Source of the DNA: Actinobacillus vicugnae
GTDB lineage: Bacteria; Pseudomonadota; Gammaproteobacteria; Enterobacterales; Pasteurellaceae
Assembly (NCBI RefSeq): GCF_901687125.1
Contig: NZ_CABFJY010000033.1
Location: 112,101 to 176,100 of the forward strand
Direction: 5' to 3'
Length of the DNA: 64,000 bases
The position numbers and the translations under genes were made by a program. This document shows, one piece after another, positions 28,865-38,146 of the stretch. The notes beneath the pieces were generated by a model. The model had not been told where the DNA came from and did not search any database. It worked only from the letters and a program-made list of their open reading frames with translations. How positions within the stretch are numbered: the first letter of the stretch is position 1; the number at the start of each line of letters is the position of its first letter.

Positions 28865-29341
28865 TTATCGAGAATAAAAACGATCCAATTCCCATTGAAT
28901 AGGATTATTTTCTATATATTCTGAAATACGTTCGTAATCTTTATCATTTCTTATGATATGTTCATAAAATCCACGTTGCCATAATGGAAAATATGGTTCA
29001 TTATTTTCTTTATAATATTCTCGATAAAATGCTGCCATTCTTCCTTTTATCTTTTTAACAATATTGGATAAACTTTCATTATCTTGATTAAACCAAATAA
29101 AATGTAAATGATTTGGCATAATCACATAATCAGGAATTTCACTATTCTTATTTTCAGACAGAACAGAAAACAAAGATTTCTCCATCAGATAACCAAAATG
29201 ATTTAAAACCATTTTTCCTTCTTTTATCTCACCAAATATTGGTTTTCTGTCTTTGGTACAAATAGTAACAAAATAACAACCATACTGAGCATAATCATAG
29301 AATGATAATCGTAGTCTTTTTCTTCTATGATGAAGATCCAT
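28865..29341 (-). CDS. REP-associated tyrosine transposase (RAYT, Y1_Tnp/IS200-like)
   Basis: This 158-aa single-domain HUH nuclease has the two metal-binding His residues in MPNHLHFIW (about residue 80). It has the N-terminal RRKRLRLSFYDYAQYGCYFVTICTKDRKPIFGEI block typical of RAYTs, and the C-terminal WQRGFYEHIIRNDKDYERISEYIENNP block. Tyr residues there are candidates for the catalytic nucleophile. RAYTs bind and cleave single-stranded REP palindromes with a GTAG head, which surround this gene. ATG 29341 is chosen (AGAAGGA upstream); the frame stays open to 29431, where it reads a copy of the hsdS start. It appears intact. Confidence 0.88.
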   Translation of the reverse strand: MDLHHRRKRLRLSFYDYAQYGCYFVTICTKDRKPIFGEIKEGKMVLNHFGYLMEKSLFSVLSENKNSEIPDYVIMPNHLHFIWFNQDNESLSNIVKKIKGRMAAFYREYYKENNEPYFPLWQRGFYEHIIRNDKDYERISEYIENNPIQWELDRFYSR

Positions 29342-29434
29342 TTTATATTCCTTCTTCATATTTATCGCTTTGGTTATCGAACGGATATACCCCAAAAAAT
29401 TTTCAATCCATTCCAAAATATTCATTATCATCTC

Positions 29435-29622
29435 GTAGGGGCGGAATTTATTTCCGCCCTTTTCATCTTTATCGTTTATGTTGTCGGGCGGATATAAAAT
29501 CCGCCCCTACGATTTTAATTAAAATCCAAAACATCCATTATCACCTCGTAGAGGCGGAATTTATTTCCGTCTTTTGGTATTTATCGTTTATGTTGTTGGG
29601 CGGATATAAAATCCGCCCCTAC
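29435..29622. repeat. Four REP palindromes between hsdS and RAYT (BIME-like array)
   Basis: 25-mers at 29435-29459 and 29548-29572 (plus strand, GTAG head on the left) alternate with 25-mers at 29486-29510 and 29598-29622 (head on the right). Stem arms are GGGCGG and CCGCCC. Spacers contain a degenerate copy of the hsdS start segment at about 29524-29553 and a repeated TTATCGTTTATGTTGT string. The array fills the 300-bp gap between hsdS and RAYT. Confidence 0.85.
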
Positions 29623-29645
29623 CAAAAATATGTTATTTATTCCTA

Positions 29646-30944
29646 TTAACGAGAAAAATTCAACAACCGCTCCCGATAATACTCATACTGTTTCTGTCTC
29701 AATGCAATTTCTTTTGGTAACCCCTCAGAAATAGAATTGGTTAAGCGGTCAAATTTATCAAGAATATTGACAATTTTTTGTTGGGTTTCTAGGGATGGAA
29801 CGGGAATTTTTACATTCCGCAAATATTTTAAACCGATTGTTTTCTGTGCTGCCCCCGTAGCCGCAACACAAGCGTTATTGAAAAATTTTGTAGTTTGCAC
29901 AAGATAATATAGATATTCCTGCAATATTTCTTTTTTAGGTTTAATGATTGCAATATGTCTTTGAACAACAAATGGTTTATCTACCTGAACTCGAATCGGA
30001 ATACCTAATGTTCCGACCACCGTGTATAATAAATCTCCTTTTTGAGGAACCCTATCTTTGGACAATTTATTGAAATATTCTACTGAAACATATCTAGTAT
30101 TATCAAAATTTATATTATTTTGCTTATCAATATTAGAAATGGTAATAAACGGTATTCCATTTGATGTTTTAGGTGGTGGCTGATGATCTCCATCTGTAAT
30201 TAAACATAAATCCCCCAAACTTTTCCATTCCACATTGTAGGGGCGAATCACATTCGCCCCATTATCTATATCATCGGAATTATCGGGCGAATGTAATTCG
30301 CCCCTACATTCAAACGTTAATAATTCATCACGATAATAATTATATTGTTTGACACGCAGTAATAATTCAGCTTCCAGCGTAGCTTCCAGCGTAGCTTCCA
30401 GCTCAGTGAATTTGTCAAGTATTTTTACAATTTTTTGTTGGATTTCTAGTGGGGGGATTGGGATTTTGATTTTTCTAAATCTTGATTTTGAGATATTAAA
30501 ACGCGTTACTCCACTTGCAGATTTTGCAATTTCAGAACGAATAAAATGACAGCGAAATAGATATTTAGAAAATTCAGGAATAATTTTAATATCATCATTA
30601 AATCTAATTCCAAAAGAAAAACTATTTAAATAAACATTCTCTTCAAAATAAGTTGTTACTGCCGAAGACATACCTGCTTCCTCAGCTGTTTCTGATGAGC
30701 CTGTAAATAATACATCTCCATATTTGACAACATGCTGTTTTTCATTCTCAGATACTGTAACATTTTCTAATATAGATGGATTAACTTCTATATTATCAAA
30801 TATATTTTTGTAAGAAACATACTTTGCATTTCCTTTTTCAAAATCGTGTTTATTTTTCCCTGTTAATCCACCATAAATTTCAGCAATTTCACCCAACGAC
30901 TTCCATTCCACTTCACAATTTTCAATCAATTCTAAAATATTCAT
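29646..30944 (-). CDS. hsdS: Type I restriction-modification specificity subunit HsdS
   Basis: This 432-aa protein has two target-recognition domains and two conserved helical spacers. Half one starts VEWKSLGEIAEIYGG and ends IPIPPLEIQQKIVKILDKF. Half two starts VEWKSLGDLCLITDGD and ends VPSLETQQKIVNILDKFDRL, then the C-terminal helix to LLNFSR. It dictates the bipartite DNA site for HsdM and HsdR. ATG 30944 follows GAGGTG; an in-frame extension to 30995 reads REP DNA and is rejected. Two oddities: a tandem 12-bp repeat in the first spacer (LEAT units) and a REP pair translated in frame between the halves. No frameshift is seen. Confidence 0.93.
   Translation of the reverse strand: MNILELIENCEVEWKSLGEIAEIYGGLTGKNKHDFEKGNAKYVSYKNIFDNIEVNPSILENVTVSENEKQHVVKYGDVLFTGSSETAEEAGMSSAVTTYFEENVYLNSFSFGIRFNDDIKIIPEFSKYLFRCHFIRSEIAKSASGVTRFNISKSRFRKIKIPIPPLEIQQKIVKILDKFTELEATLEATLEAELLLRVKQYNYYRDELLTFECRGELHSPDNSDDIDNGANVIRPYNVEWKSLGDLCLITDGDHQPPPKTSNGIPFITISNIDKQNNINFDNTRYVSVEYFNKLSKDRVPQKGDLLYTVVGTLGIPIRVQVDKPFVVQRHIAIIKPKKEILQEYLYYLVQTTKFFNNACVAATGAAQKTIGLKYLRNVKIPVPSLETQQKIVNILDKFDRLTNSISEGLPKEIALRQKQYEYYRERLLNFSR
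30237..30307. repeat. REP pair inside the hsdS coding sequence
   Basis: GTAGGGGCGAAT...ATTCGCCCC at 30237-30260 and its inverse at 30285-30307 lie inside hsdS. The stem is a variant (GGGGCGAAT) of the REPs outside the gene. It is translated in frame as a segment starting CRGELHSPDN and ending IRPYN, between the first spacer helix and the second recognition domain. Confidence 0.85.
30371..30406. repeat. 12-bp tandem repeat in the hsdS spacer helix
   Basis: Two perfect copies of GCTTCCAGCGTA (30371-30394) and a third partial copy to 30406 encode LEAT-LEAT-LEAE in the central helix. Type IC specificity subunits such as EcoR124I have a comparable 12-bp (4-residue, TAEL) repeat whose copy number sets the length of the non-specific spacer in the DNA target. 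Confidence 0.8.
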
Positions 30945-30953
30945 TATCACCTC

Positions 30954-31030
30954 GTAGGGGCGGAATTTATTTCCGCCCTGTTCATTTTTAATCATCTATC
31001 TTATCGGGCGGATATGAAATCCGCCCCTAC
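30954..31030. repeat. REP pair between rhuM and hsdS
   Basis: 25-mers at 30954-30978 (GTAG head left) and 31006-31030 (head right) are separated by 27 bases. The left one touches the hsdS ribosome-binding site, so a hairpin in the mRNA could affect hsdS translation. Confidence 0.85.
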
Positions 31031-31089
31031 ATTTCAATTTTATGTTGTTATATACATTTGCAAAAATTCGCTAAAATCAGACCGCTTTT

Positions 31090-32085
31090 TTACTTTTTTC
31101 GACTCTCTTTTTTAGATAATTGATAAACTTCTTGAATCGTGTTTAAGTAATCTTTTTCCACATCAGATAGCATTTTAGCTTTATATTTTTGATATTCTAT
31201 TTTTGCTTTTTCTTTTGCCTGCTGATGTGTTATTTTTCCTGCATTATCTAATACTTTTCTACCTGTACTCGCTAAAATACGATCAAGTTCATCAACATAA
31301 TCTTTCATATACATCGGGCGTTCTTCAATCGCATTTAATTCTGCAAAATCAAAATAAGCAGACACTAAATTATTTAACACTCGCAGTTCTTGTTCTGTTA
31401 AATAATTTTTTGCGATCATTGCTTCAGCTTGTGTTGGTTGATTTCCTTTGAAATTGGTTAATCCAGCAAAAGGTTTATCACTATCGACTCTGAAATAAAT
31501 CACTTCACTGGCTGTATTTCCGTGAGCCGCAAAATGGAGCTTGTTTTGAATAATTTTAAAGAATTTGATGCTGGCTTCATTGCTCGGATCATAATCCATT
31601 GCCGTGGCATAAAGATCCAATACTTGACGATACATCACCTTTTCACTTGAACGAATTTCCCTAATTCGCCCTAGTAATTCCTTAAAGTAATTTCCTCCAC
31701 CTAAGTTTTTCAGCCGTTCATCATCAAGGGTAAAGCCTTTCACCATATATTCGTGCAACCGTTCTGTTGCCCACTGGCGGAATTGAGTACCACGAGGGGA
31801 GCGTACTCGGTAACCTACTGCAATAATAAGGGGTAAAGAATAGTACGCAAGCTTACGTTTGATTTCTCTACCGCCTTCATTTTGAACTGTCAACTTATAG
31901 TTGACGGTTAAATTTTGTTCAGCTTCACCTTCCGCAAATATGGCATTGATATGTTTGCTAATATTTTGCTTGCTCGTTTGGTACAGCTCCGCCAGTTGCG
32001 TCTGCGTGAGCCATAGCTGCTCATCAAATTTTTGTAGTGAAAATTGTGCTTTACCGTCTGATGTGGTGTATAGAATTAAATCCAT
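31090..32085 (-). CDS. RhuM-family protein
   Basis: This 331-aa protein matches the RhuM family, named after a gene in a Salmonella pathogenicity island. Recognisable features are WLTQTQLAELYQTSKQNISKHI near residue 30, which resembles a helix-turn-helix, GGREIKRKLAYYSLPLIIAVGYRVRSPRGTQFRQWAT near residue 70-107, and a Lys/Glu-rich C-terminal helix. Biochemical function is unknown. Genes of this family are often found inside type I restriction loci, as here between hsdM and hsdS. It starts 3 bp after hsdM, with its ribosome site (GAGGGGG) in the hsdM tail, so the two are probably co-translated. Confidence 0.82.
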   Translation of the reverse strand: MDLILYTTSDGKAQFSLQKFDEQLWLTQTQLAELYQTSKQNISKHINAIFAEGEAEQNLTVNYKLTVQNEGGREIKRKLAYYSLPLIIAVGYRVRSPRGTQFRQWATERLHEYMVKGFTLDDERLKNLGGGNYFKELLGRIREIRSSEKVMYRQVLDLYATAMDYDPSNEASIKFFKIIQNKLHFAAHGNTASEVIYFRVDSDKPFAGLTNFKGNQPTQAEAMIAKNYLTEQELRVLNNLVSAYFDFAELNAIEERPMYMKDYVDELDRILASTGRKVLDNAGKITHQQAKEKAKIEYQKYKAKMLSDVEKDYLNTIQEVYQLSKKESRKK

Positions 32086-32088
32086 TAT

Positions 32089-33636
32089 TTATGCCCCCTC
32101 AATCTCCCCCACAATCGCATCAATATCTAGTCGCAAGCGGTCGATTTTGGCGACAGTTTCGCTGATTTCTTGGTTTAGGGCTTGAATATCGATGACTTCT
32201 CGGGTGTCTTCAGCTTCAACGTAGGAACTCACCGCAAGGTTGTAATCATTTTCGGCAATTTGGCTGTTTTCAACCGATTGAGCCAAATGGGCAACATCGA
32301 CTTTTTCACTGAATAATTTCAGAATTTGTGCGATATGTTCATCGGTTAAAACATTGTTGTTGGTTTCTTTCTTAAACAGACCGCTTGCATCAATAAATTG
32401 GGTTTTGGAATCAGTTTTGTGCTTGGATAACACTAGAATATTCACCGCAATGCTTGTGCCAAAAAAGAGATTCGGCGCAAGAGAAATCACGGTTTCCACA
32501 AAGTTGTTATCGACCAAGTATTTACGAATTTTCTGCTCTGCACCGCCACGATAGAAAATGCCAGGGAAAGTCACAATTGCCGCGCGACCGCGTGCAGAAA
32601 GGTAGCTTAATGCGTGCAAAATAAAGGCGAAATCGGCTTTGGATTTCGGGGCTAAAATACCTGCTGGGGCAAAGCGTTCATCGTTGATTAAGGTTGGATC
32701 ATCACTGCCAATCCATTTCACGGAGTAAGGCGGATTGGAAACAATCGCATCGAACGGCTTTTCTGTGCCAAATTTCGGTTTGAGCAAGGTGTCGCCCAAA
32801 GTGATATTGAACTTGTCGTAGTTGATGTTATGCAAAAACATATTCATTCGAGCCAAGTTGTAAGTAGTGTGATTGATTTCTTGCCCGAAAAAGCCCTCTT
32901 CAATAATGTGATCATCAAACTGCTTTTTCGCTTGTAACAATAACGAGCCAGAACCGCAGGCTGGGTCGTAAATTTTATTGACGGCTTTCTGACCAAATAA
33001 AGCAAGTTGTGCAATCAATTTGGATACATTTTGGGGCGTGAAAAATTCGCCGCCTGATTTACCTGCGTTGGCGGCGTAATTGGAGATCAGAAATTCGTAA
33101 GCATCGCCAAATAGGTCAATTTGGTTATCTTCAAACCGCCCAAAATCCAGCTCGGCAACGCCTTTTAGCACCGAAGCCAATCGTTTATTTTTATCTTCAA
33201 CCGTGTTGCCTAAGCGGTTAGATGTGGTGTCAAAATCGGCAAATAGCCCTTTGATGTCCTGTTCGGAATCATAGCCCACCGCTGAGCTTTCAATTTCGCT
33301 AAAAATCTCTTTTAATTCGACATTCAAGCTCGGATTAGTGTGAGCAGTTTTCACCACATTTTCAAATAGTTGGCTTGGGTAGATAAAATAGCCTTTTTCC
33401 TTAATCACGCTCTCTTTACCCAGTGCGATATTTTCATCATCGTCTGACCAATTTGCATAATTTATGCTTGAATCGCCCGCTTCAATATAATTCACAAAAT
33501 GTTCACTGATAAAGCGATAAAACAGCGTGCCTAATACATACTGCTTAAAATCCCAACCATCGACCGAACCTCGCACATCATTCGCAATCTGCCAAATACG
33601 GCGTTGAAGTTCTGCACGTTGTTGACTACTTGTCAT
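32089..33636 (-). CDS. hsdM: Type I restriction-modification methyltransferase subunit HsdM
   Basis: This 515-aa N6-adenine methyltransferase has an N-terminal helical HsdM_N domain (about 1-150). Motif [12 protein letters not shown], lies near residue 225 and the catalytic motif [10 protein letters not shown], near residue 300. With HsdS it methylates host DNA, and with HsdR it restricts unmodified DNA. Length fits the type IC group. It is the first gene of the island, directly downstream of gyrA in the same orientation (89 bp, with a USS dyad between). Confidence 0.96.
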   Translation of the reverse strand: MTSSQQRAELQRRIWQIANDVRGSVDGWDFKQYVLGTLFYRFISEHFVNYIEAGDSSINYANWSDDDENIALGKESVIKEKGYFIYPSQLFENVVKTAHTNPSLNVELKEIFSEIESSAVGYDSEQDIKGLFADFDTTSNRLGNTVEDKNKRLASVLKGVAELDFGRFEDNQIDLFGDAYEFLISNYAANAGKSGGEFFTPQNVSKLIAQLALFGQKAVNKIYDPACGSGSLLLQAKKQFDDHIIEEGFFGQEINHTTYNLARMNMFLHNINYDKFNITLGDTLLKPKFGTEKPFDAIVSNPPYSVKWIGSDDPTLINDERFAPAGILAPKSKADFAFILHALSYLSARGRAAIVTFPGIFYRGGAEQKIRKYLVDNNFVETVISLAPNLFFGTSIAVNILVLSKHKTDSKTQFIDASGLFKKETNNNVLTDEHIAQILKLFSEKVDVAHLAQSVENSQIAENDYNLAVSSYVEAEDTREVIDIQALNQEISETVAKIDRLRLDIDAIVGEIEGA

Positions 33637-33658
33637 TCTATTATCCTCTGTATGTTAA

Positions 33659-33712
33659 AAGCGGTCGTTTTTTCTGAAATTTTTGCAAAATTCTTTGAAA
33701 ATTCGACCGCTT
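33659..33712. repeat. Inverted USS pair between hsdM and gyrA
   Basis: AAGCGGTCG and CGACCGCTT are separated by 36 bases. A weak terminator for gyrA is possible, but the loop is long and the T-run poor. Confidence 0.5.
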
Positions 33713-33725
33713 GTATTGTGTAGGG

Positions 33726-36428
33726 TTATGCTTCTGGAGAAGTATCTACGCTTTCTGCTTCGCCAGTGTCCCTGTTATCAGCTTCGATGTTTTCGTCTTC
33801 TTCAGGTTCGCATACTCGCTCTACGCTTACTACATTTTCATCATCTGCGGTGCGGATAATGCGAACGCCTTGGGTGTTACGGCCAACAAGGCTCACTTCA
33901 GCAACACGGGTACGTACTAGCGTACCTGCATCCGTAATCAACATGATTTGATCCGCTTCTTCAACTTGAACCGCTGCGACCACTTTGCCGTTACGTTCGT
34001 TTACTTTGATTGACACCACACCTTTGGTTGCACGAGATTTCACTGGGTATTCGCCAATCACCGTACGTTTGCCGTAGCCGTTTTGGGTTACGGTTAAAAT
34101 ATCGCCTTCAGTACGAGGAATCACAAGAGAAACCACTCGGTCGGTATCAAGGCTAACGCTTGAGGTATCTTCCGCTTCTTCGTTTTCAATCTCAATAATT
34201 TCGGCTTCTTCAATCTCTTCTGCTGAAATTTCAGTAGTTGAAAGTTTGATACCTCGCACCCCTGTGGCGGTTCGTCCCATTGCACGCACTGCTTTTTCTG
34301 CAAAGCGAACCACTCGACCTTGTGCAGAGAACAACATAATTTCGCTGTCGCCATCGGTAATATCTACGCCGATTAGCTCATCCCCTTCGCGAAGTTTTAA
34401 TGCAATTAGACCGCTTGCACGCACGTTGCTGAACGCATCAAGCGAGACTTTTTTCACCACACCACTTGCGGTTGCCATAAAGATAAATTTATCGGCACTA
34501 AATTCACCATTTGGAATCGGAAGAATCGCTGTGATACGTTCGTTTTCTTCTTTCACAAGCGGCAGAATATTCACGATTGGCGTGCCTCTTGCCCCACGGC
34601 TGGCTTGCGGTAATTGATAGACTTTGAGTTGATACAAGCGTCCACGACTTGAGAAGCAAAGAATCGTATCGTGGGTATTCGCTACCAATAATTTTTCAAT
34701 GAAATCGTCCTCTTTCATCTTTGTTGCCGATTTGCCTTTACCACCACGGCGTTGGGCTTCGTAATCAGACAGCGGTTGATATTTCACATAACCTGCGTGA
34801 GAAAGCGTTACGACCACATCTTCTTGGGCGATTAAATCTTCCATATTGATGTCGCCCGATGCGGCAGTAATTTCCGTACGGCGCTCGTCACCAAACTCAG
34901 CTTTTACTTTTTCTAGCTCTTCACGAATCACTTCCATTAAGCGATCTGCACTACTTAAAATATGTAACAATTCGCCAATTTCAGTGAGCAACTCTTTGTA
35001 CTCATCAACAATTTTTTCGTGTTCTAAGCCTGTTAAGCGGTGTAAACGTAACTCTAAAATCGCACGCGCTTGGGCTTCAGAGAGGTAATATTGTCCATCA
35101 CGAACACCTAAATGCTCAGGTAAATCTTCTGGACGAGAAGCATCTACGCCTGCGGCTTCTAACATTGGTGCAACATTGCCTAATGCCCATGCCCGCGCTA
35201 ATAAACCTTCACGTGCTTCATCTGCCGTTTTTGAGTTACGGATCAATTCGATAACAGGATCGATATTCGCCAGCGCAATCGCTAAACCTTCTAAAATGTG
35301 CGCACGTTCGCGTGCCTTACGCAATTCAAAAATAGTACGGCGCGTTACTACTTCACGACGATGTTTAACGAAAGCTTCGATAATTTGTTTTAAATTCAAT
35401 ACCTTAGGCTGACCATGGTCTAGCGCTACCATATTGATACCGAAGGTTACTTGCATTTGGGTAAGTGAATAAAGGTGATTTAACACCACTTCGCCTACAG
35501 CATCACGTTTCACTTCGATAACGATTGAAATACCTTTTTTATCTGAGTGATCTTGAATACCGCTAATGCCTTCAATTTTTTTGTCTTTCACTAGCTCAGC
35601 GATTTTCTCAATCAATTTCGCTTTATTCACTTGGTATGGCAATTCGGTAACAACAATTTGCTCACGCCCTTTGTCGGTGGTTTCAACGCTTGCTTTAGCA
35701 CGCACATACACTTTGCCACGCCCTGTGCGATAAGCATCTTCAATGCCTTTACGCCCATTGATAATCGCCCTTGTCGGAAAATCAGGACCTGGGATATAAC
35801 GCATTAACTCTTCAACAGTAATCTCTTCGTTTTCGATATACGCCAAACAGCCGTCTAACACCTCACCTAAATTATGCGGCGGGATATTGGTTGCCATACC
35901 CACCGCAATCCCTGATGAACCGTTTACTAACAACGCAGGAATTTTAGTCGGCAGCACATCGGGGATCATCTCTTTGCCGTCATAGTTTGGCGAGAAATCC
36001 ACGGTTTCTTTATCTAAATCCGTTAATAATTCCTGGGTAATTTTTTGCATACGAACTTCGGTATAACGCATCGCCGCTGGCGCATCACCGTCAATCGAAC
36101 CAAAGTTACCTTGACCATCAACTAACATATAACGAAGTGAGAAGGGTTGCGCCATACGCACAATGGTATCGTAAACCGCAGAGTCACCATGTGGGTGATA
36201 TTTACCGATTACGTCACCCACCACACGAGCCGATTTTACATGTGGGCGGTTAAACGTGTTGCTGTTTTGATCCATTGAGAATAACACGCGGCGGTGTACT
36301 GGTTTTAAACCATCACGCACATCGGGAAGCGCACGTCCGACAATAACAGACATCGCATAGTCGAGATAAGACGTTTTTAACTCGTCTTCAATACTGACGG
36401 GGGTAATATCTTTGGCTAATTCGCTCAT
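33726..36428 (-). CDS. gyrA: DNA gyrase subunit A
   Basis: This 900-aa subunit cleaves and rejoins DNA during ATP-driven negative supercoiling with GyrB. Catalytic Tyr122 is in AMRYTEVRM. Quinolone-determining residues are Ser83 and Asp87 ([10 protein letters not shown]), the susceptible-type residues. The C-terminal beta-pinwheel holds the GyrA box QRRGGKGK near residue 560. The tail is acidic (NEEAEDTSS... and [22 protein letters not shown]). It has its own transcription unit, divergent from ubiG. Confidence 0.98.
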   Translation of the reverse strand: MSELAKDITPVSIEDELKTSYLDYAMSVIVGRALPDVRDGLKPVHRRVLFSMDQNSNTFNRPHVKSARVVGDVIGKYHPHGDSAVYDTIVRMAQPFSLRYMLVDGQGNFGSIDGDAPAAMRYTEVRMQKITQELLTDLDKETVDFSPNYDGKEMIPDVLPTKIPALLVNGSSGIAVGMATNIPPHNLGEVLDGCLAYIENEEITVEELMRYIPGPDFPTRAIINGRKGIEDAYRTGRGKVYVRAKASVETTDKGREQIVVTELPYQVNKAKLIEKIAELVKDKKIEGISGIQDHSDKKGISIVIEVKRDAVGEVVLNHLYSLTQMQVTFGINMVALDHGQPKVLNLKQIIEAFVKHRREVVTRRTIFELRKARERAHILEGLAIALANIDPVIELIRNSKTADEAREGLLARAWALGNVAPMLEAAGVDASRPEDLPEHLGVRDGQYYLSEAQARAILELRLHRLTGLEHEKIVDEYKELLTEIGELLHILSSADRLMEVIREELEKVKAEFGDERRTEITAASGDINMEDLIAQEDVVVTLSHAGYVKYQPLSDYEAQRRGGKGKSATKMKEDDFIEKLLVANTHDTILCFSSRGRLYQLKVYQLPQASRGARGTPIVNILPLVKEENERITAILPIPNGEFSADKFIFMATASGVVKKVSLDAFSNVRASGLIALKLREGDELIGVDITDGDSEIMLFSAQGRVVRFAEKAVRAMGRTATGVRGIKLSTTEISAEEIEEAEIIEIENEEAEDTSSVSLDTDRVVSLVIPRTEGDILTVTQNGYGKRTVIGEYPVKSRATKGVVSIKVNERNGKVVAAVQVEEADQIMLITDAGTLVRTRVAEVSLVGRNTQGVRIIRTADDENVVSVERVCEPEEDENIEADNRDTGEAESVDTSPEA

Positions 36429-36521
36429 TGAAATTTCCTAATCAAGTTTATAAAAAAGATTGCCCAAGCTACTGGAAAAGTAGAGGGCGAAAAATTCAGG
36501 CGATTATAGCATAAAAAAACA

Positions 36522-36549
36522 GTTGAAAGTTGAAAATTGAAAGTTGAAA
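36522..36549. repeat. Four tandem heptanucleotides (GTTGAAA) upstream of ubiG
   Basis: GTTGAAA, GTTGAAA, ATTGAAA, GTTGAAA in the 193-bp gap between gyrA and ubiG. The tract sits about 75-100 bp before the ubiG start and could lie in either promoter. Confidence 0.7.
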
Positions 36550-36621
36550 ATGTAAGGAAGCGGTCAAATTTGGCATTTATTTTGCAATTTGACTTTTTTA
36601 TTCCTATTTCCAGAGGCAGTA

Positions 36622-37332
36622 ATGCGTAATATTGACCAACAAGAACTTGATAAATTTGAAAAAATGGCAACAACTTGGTGGGATCCGAACGGTAGTTTTA
36701 AACCGATTCACCTGCTTAATCCACTGCGTTTTGCTTATATTCAAGAGAAAGCTAACGGTGTATTTGGCAAAAAAGTGCTTGATGTTGGTTGTGGTGGCGG
36801 TATTTTAAGCGAAGAAATGGCAAAAGCAGGGGCAAATGTTACGGGGATTGATATGACTAATGACCCCCTTGAAGTTGCTCGCCAGCACGCCCAACAACAT
36901 GGCTTAACTATTGATTATCAACAAACCACCATTGAAGATTTTGTACAAAATCAGACCGCCTGTCAGGCAGAGAAGTTTGATGTCATCACTTGTATGGAAA
37001 TGTTAGAACACGTGCCAGATCCATTATCCATTATTCAAAGCTGTAAAGCCTTACTTAAACCAAATGGCGTGCTGTTTTTCTCCACGATCAATCGTACTTT
37101 CAAAGCATATATGTTAGTGATTGTAGGTGCCGAATACATACTCAAAATGTTGCCGAAAGGCACGCACAAATTTGAAAAATTTATTAAACCAGCAGAATTG
37201 CTAAATTGGTGTGATCAGGCGCAATTACGTTGCCAAGAAATGAAAGGTTATCATTTTAATCCATTGACGGAAAAATTCTGGCTAAATAATGATGTAAGCT
37301 GTAACTATATTGCTTGCTTACACGCCGAATAA
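36622..37332 (+). CDS. ubiG: Ubiquinone biosynthesis O-methyltransferase UbiG
   Basis: This 236-aa SAM-dependent enzyme carries out the two O-methylations in ubiquinone synthesis. Motif [17 protein letters not shown] lies near residue 50, with [16 protein letters not shown] following near 120. The N-terminus [34 protein letters not shown] is characteristic. ATG 36622 (AGAGG upstream) is chosen over an in-frame TTG at 36589. It is divergent from gyrA, as in many gammaproteobacteria. Confidence 0.96.
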   Translation: MRNIDQQELDKFEKMATTWWDPNGSFKPIHLLNPLRFAYIQEKANGVFGKKVLDVGCGGGILSEEMAKAGANVTGIDMTNDPLEVARQHAQQHGLTIDYQQTTIEDFVQNQTACQAEKFDVITCMEMLEHVPDPLSIIQSCKALLKPNGVLFFSTINRTFKAYMLVIVGAEYILKMLPKGTHKFEKFIKPAELLNWCDQAQLRCQEMKGYHFNPLTEKFWLNNDVSCNYIACLHAE

Positions 37333-37365
37333 GCGGTCAAATCTCATTAATTTTTTACCAAAAAA

Positions 37366-37387
37366 GAGGGCGTTTTAAAACGCCCTC
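37366..37387. terminator. Bidirectional terminator between ubiG and ytfJ
   Basis: GAGGGCGTTTT and AAAACGCCCTC form a perfect 22-bp palindrome between convergent genes. Confidence 0.75.
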
Positions 37388-37393
37388 ACTTTA

Positions 37394-37954
37394 TTAATTA
37401 CTGGTTAATTGCTTAACTAAATCAATGACTTGCTGAACCTGATTAGGTGATAATTTTCCTTCTGCAACAAACTGTACCTTACCTGCTTTATCCAACACAG
37501 CAATAAAACTTTCTTTCGCTTTTAAGCCCCACGCATTTTTTACACTACTCGCTTGATCTAATACTACTTGGCTGTGTGGATTTTCCAATTTGCCGTCTTC
37601 CACGCTATTTTTTACAAAAACACCCGTACCAACAATCGCATCATCTGCATTCACAATCGTTACTGTTTGGTATTTTGCACGATCAAAACCTGCATTTTTA
37701 ATCGCATCAATCAACGCTTTATTTTTATCTTTGACGCTACTTCTACCTGCAAAATGGTGAACCACGCGCACCTTTCCAGCAAGGCTATTACTTGCCCAAG
37801 TTTTATAGCTGACATCTTTGCCTTTTAACGTGAGTTCGCCATCTTTTGCGACGGTTACCGCAGGAAGTACATTGTTTAACTGAACCTGATGTGCAAAAGC
37901 CACATTTGCAAAAAATAGACCAAAAACGACCGCTAGTTGAGAAAATTTTTTCAT
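37394..37954 (-). CDS. ytfJ: YtfJ-family periplasmic protein
   Basis: This 186-aa protein has a clear signal peptide ending FANVAFA. The mature part matches the YtfJ/HI family (NNVLPAVTVAKDGELTL, then YKTWASNSLAGKVRVVHHFAGRSSVKDKNKALIDAI). The fold is predicted thioredoxin-like, but there is no CxxC pair, so redox activity by that route is unlikely. Function is unknown. It is monocistronic and convergent with ubiG. Confidence 0.88.
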   Translation of the reverse strand: MKKFSQLAVVFGLFFANVAFAHQVQLNNVLPAVTVAKDGELTLKGKDVSYKTWASNSLAGKVRVVHHFAGRSSVKDKNKALIDAIKNAGFDRAKYQTVTIVNADDAIVGTGVFVKNSVEDGKLENPHSQVVLDQASSVKNAWGLKAKESFIAVLDKAGKVQFVAEGKLSPNQVQQVIDLVKQLTSN

Positions 37955-38146
37955 TTGTTCCCCTTTAAGTGAATTGAAATATTAAAAATAAGCACAATAT
38001 TGCTATATTACTTTAAAACTAGCGACACAGCATTAAAATTTTCTACTCGTTAAATGCGTGATTTTATGCTATTTTAACCATCAACTTTCCCATTGATTGT
38101 GGGATTTTCATTTTTAAACACTAACTCATTGATTTAAGGAGCTTTT

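Noticed and set aside
28865..29341. Complete IS200/IS605 insertion sequence
   Set aside because: There is no tnpB/IscB gene, no defined element ends and only one copy in the window. The protein motifs and GTAG-headed palindromes fit a RAYT instead.
29646..30995. hsdS starting at 30995
   Set aside because: The first 17 codons read the REP and spacer (KNEQGGNKFRPYEV). ATG 30944 has a clear GAGGTG site and the normal HsdS N-terminus.
28761..31030. CRISPR array
   Set aside because: The repeats are palindromes in alternating orientation with irregular spacing and partly coding spacers; no cas genes are near. They fit REP/BIME elements.
33726..36428. Quinolone-resistance change in gyrA
   Set aside because: Positions 83 and 87 are Ser and Asp, the susceptible-type residues.
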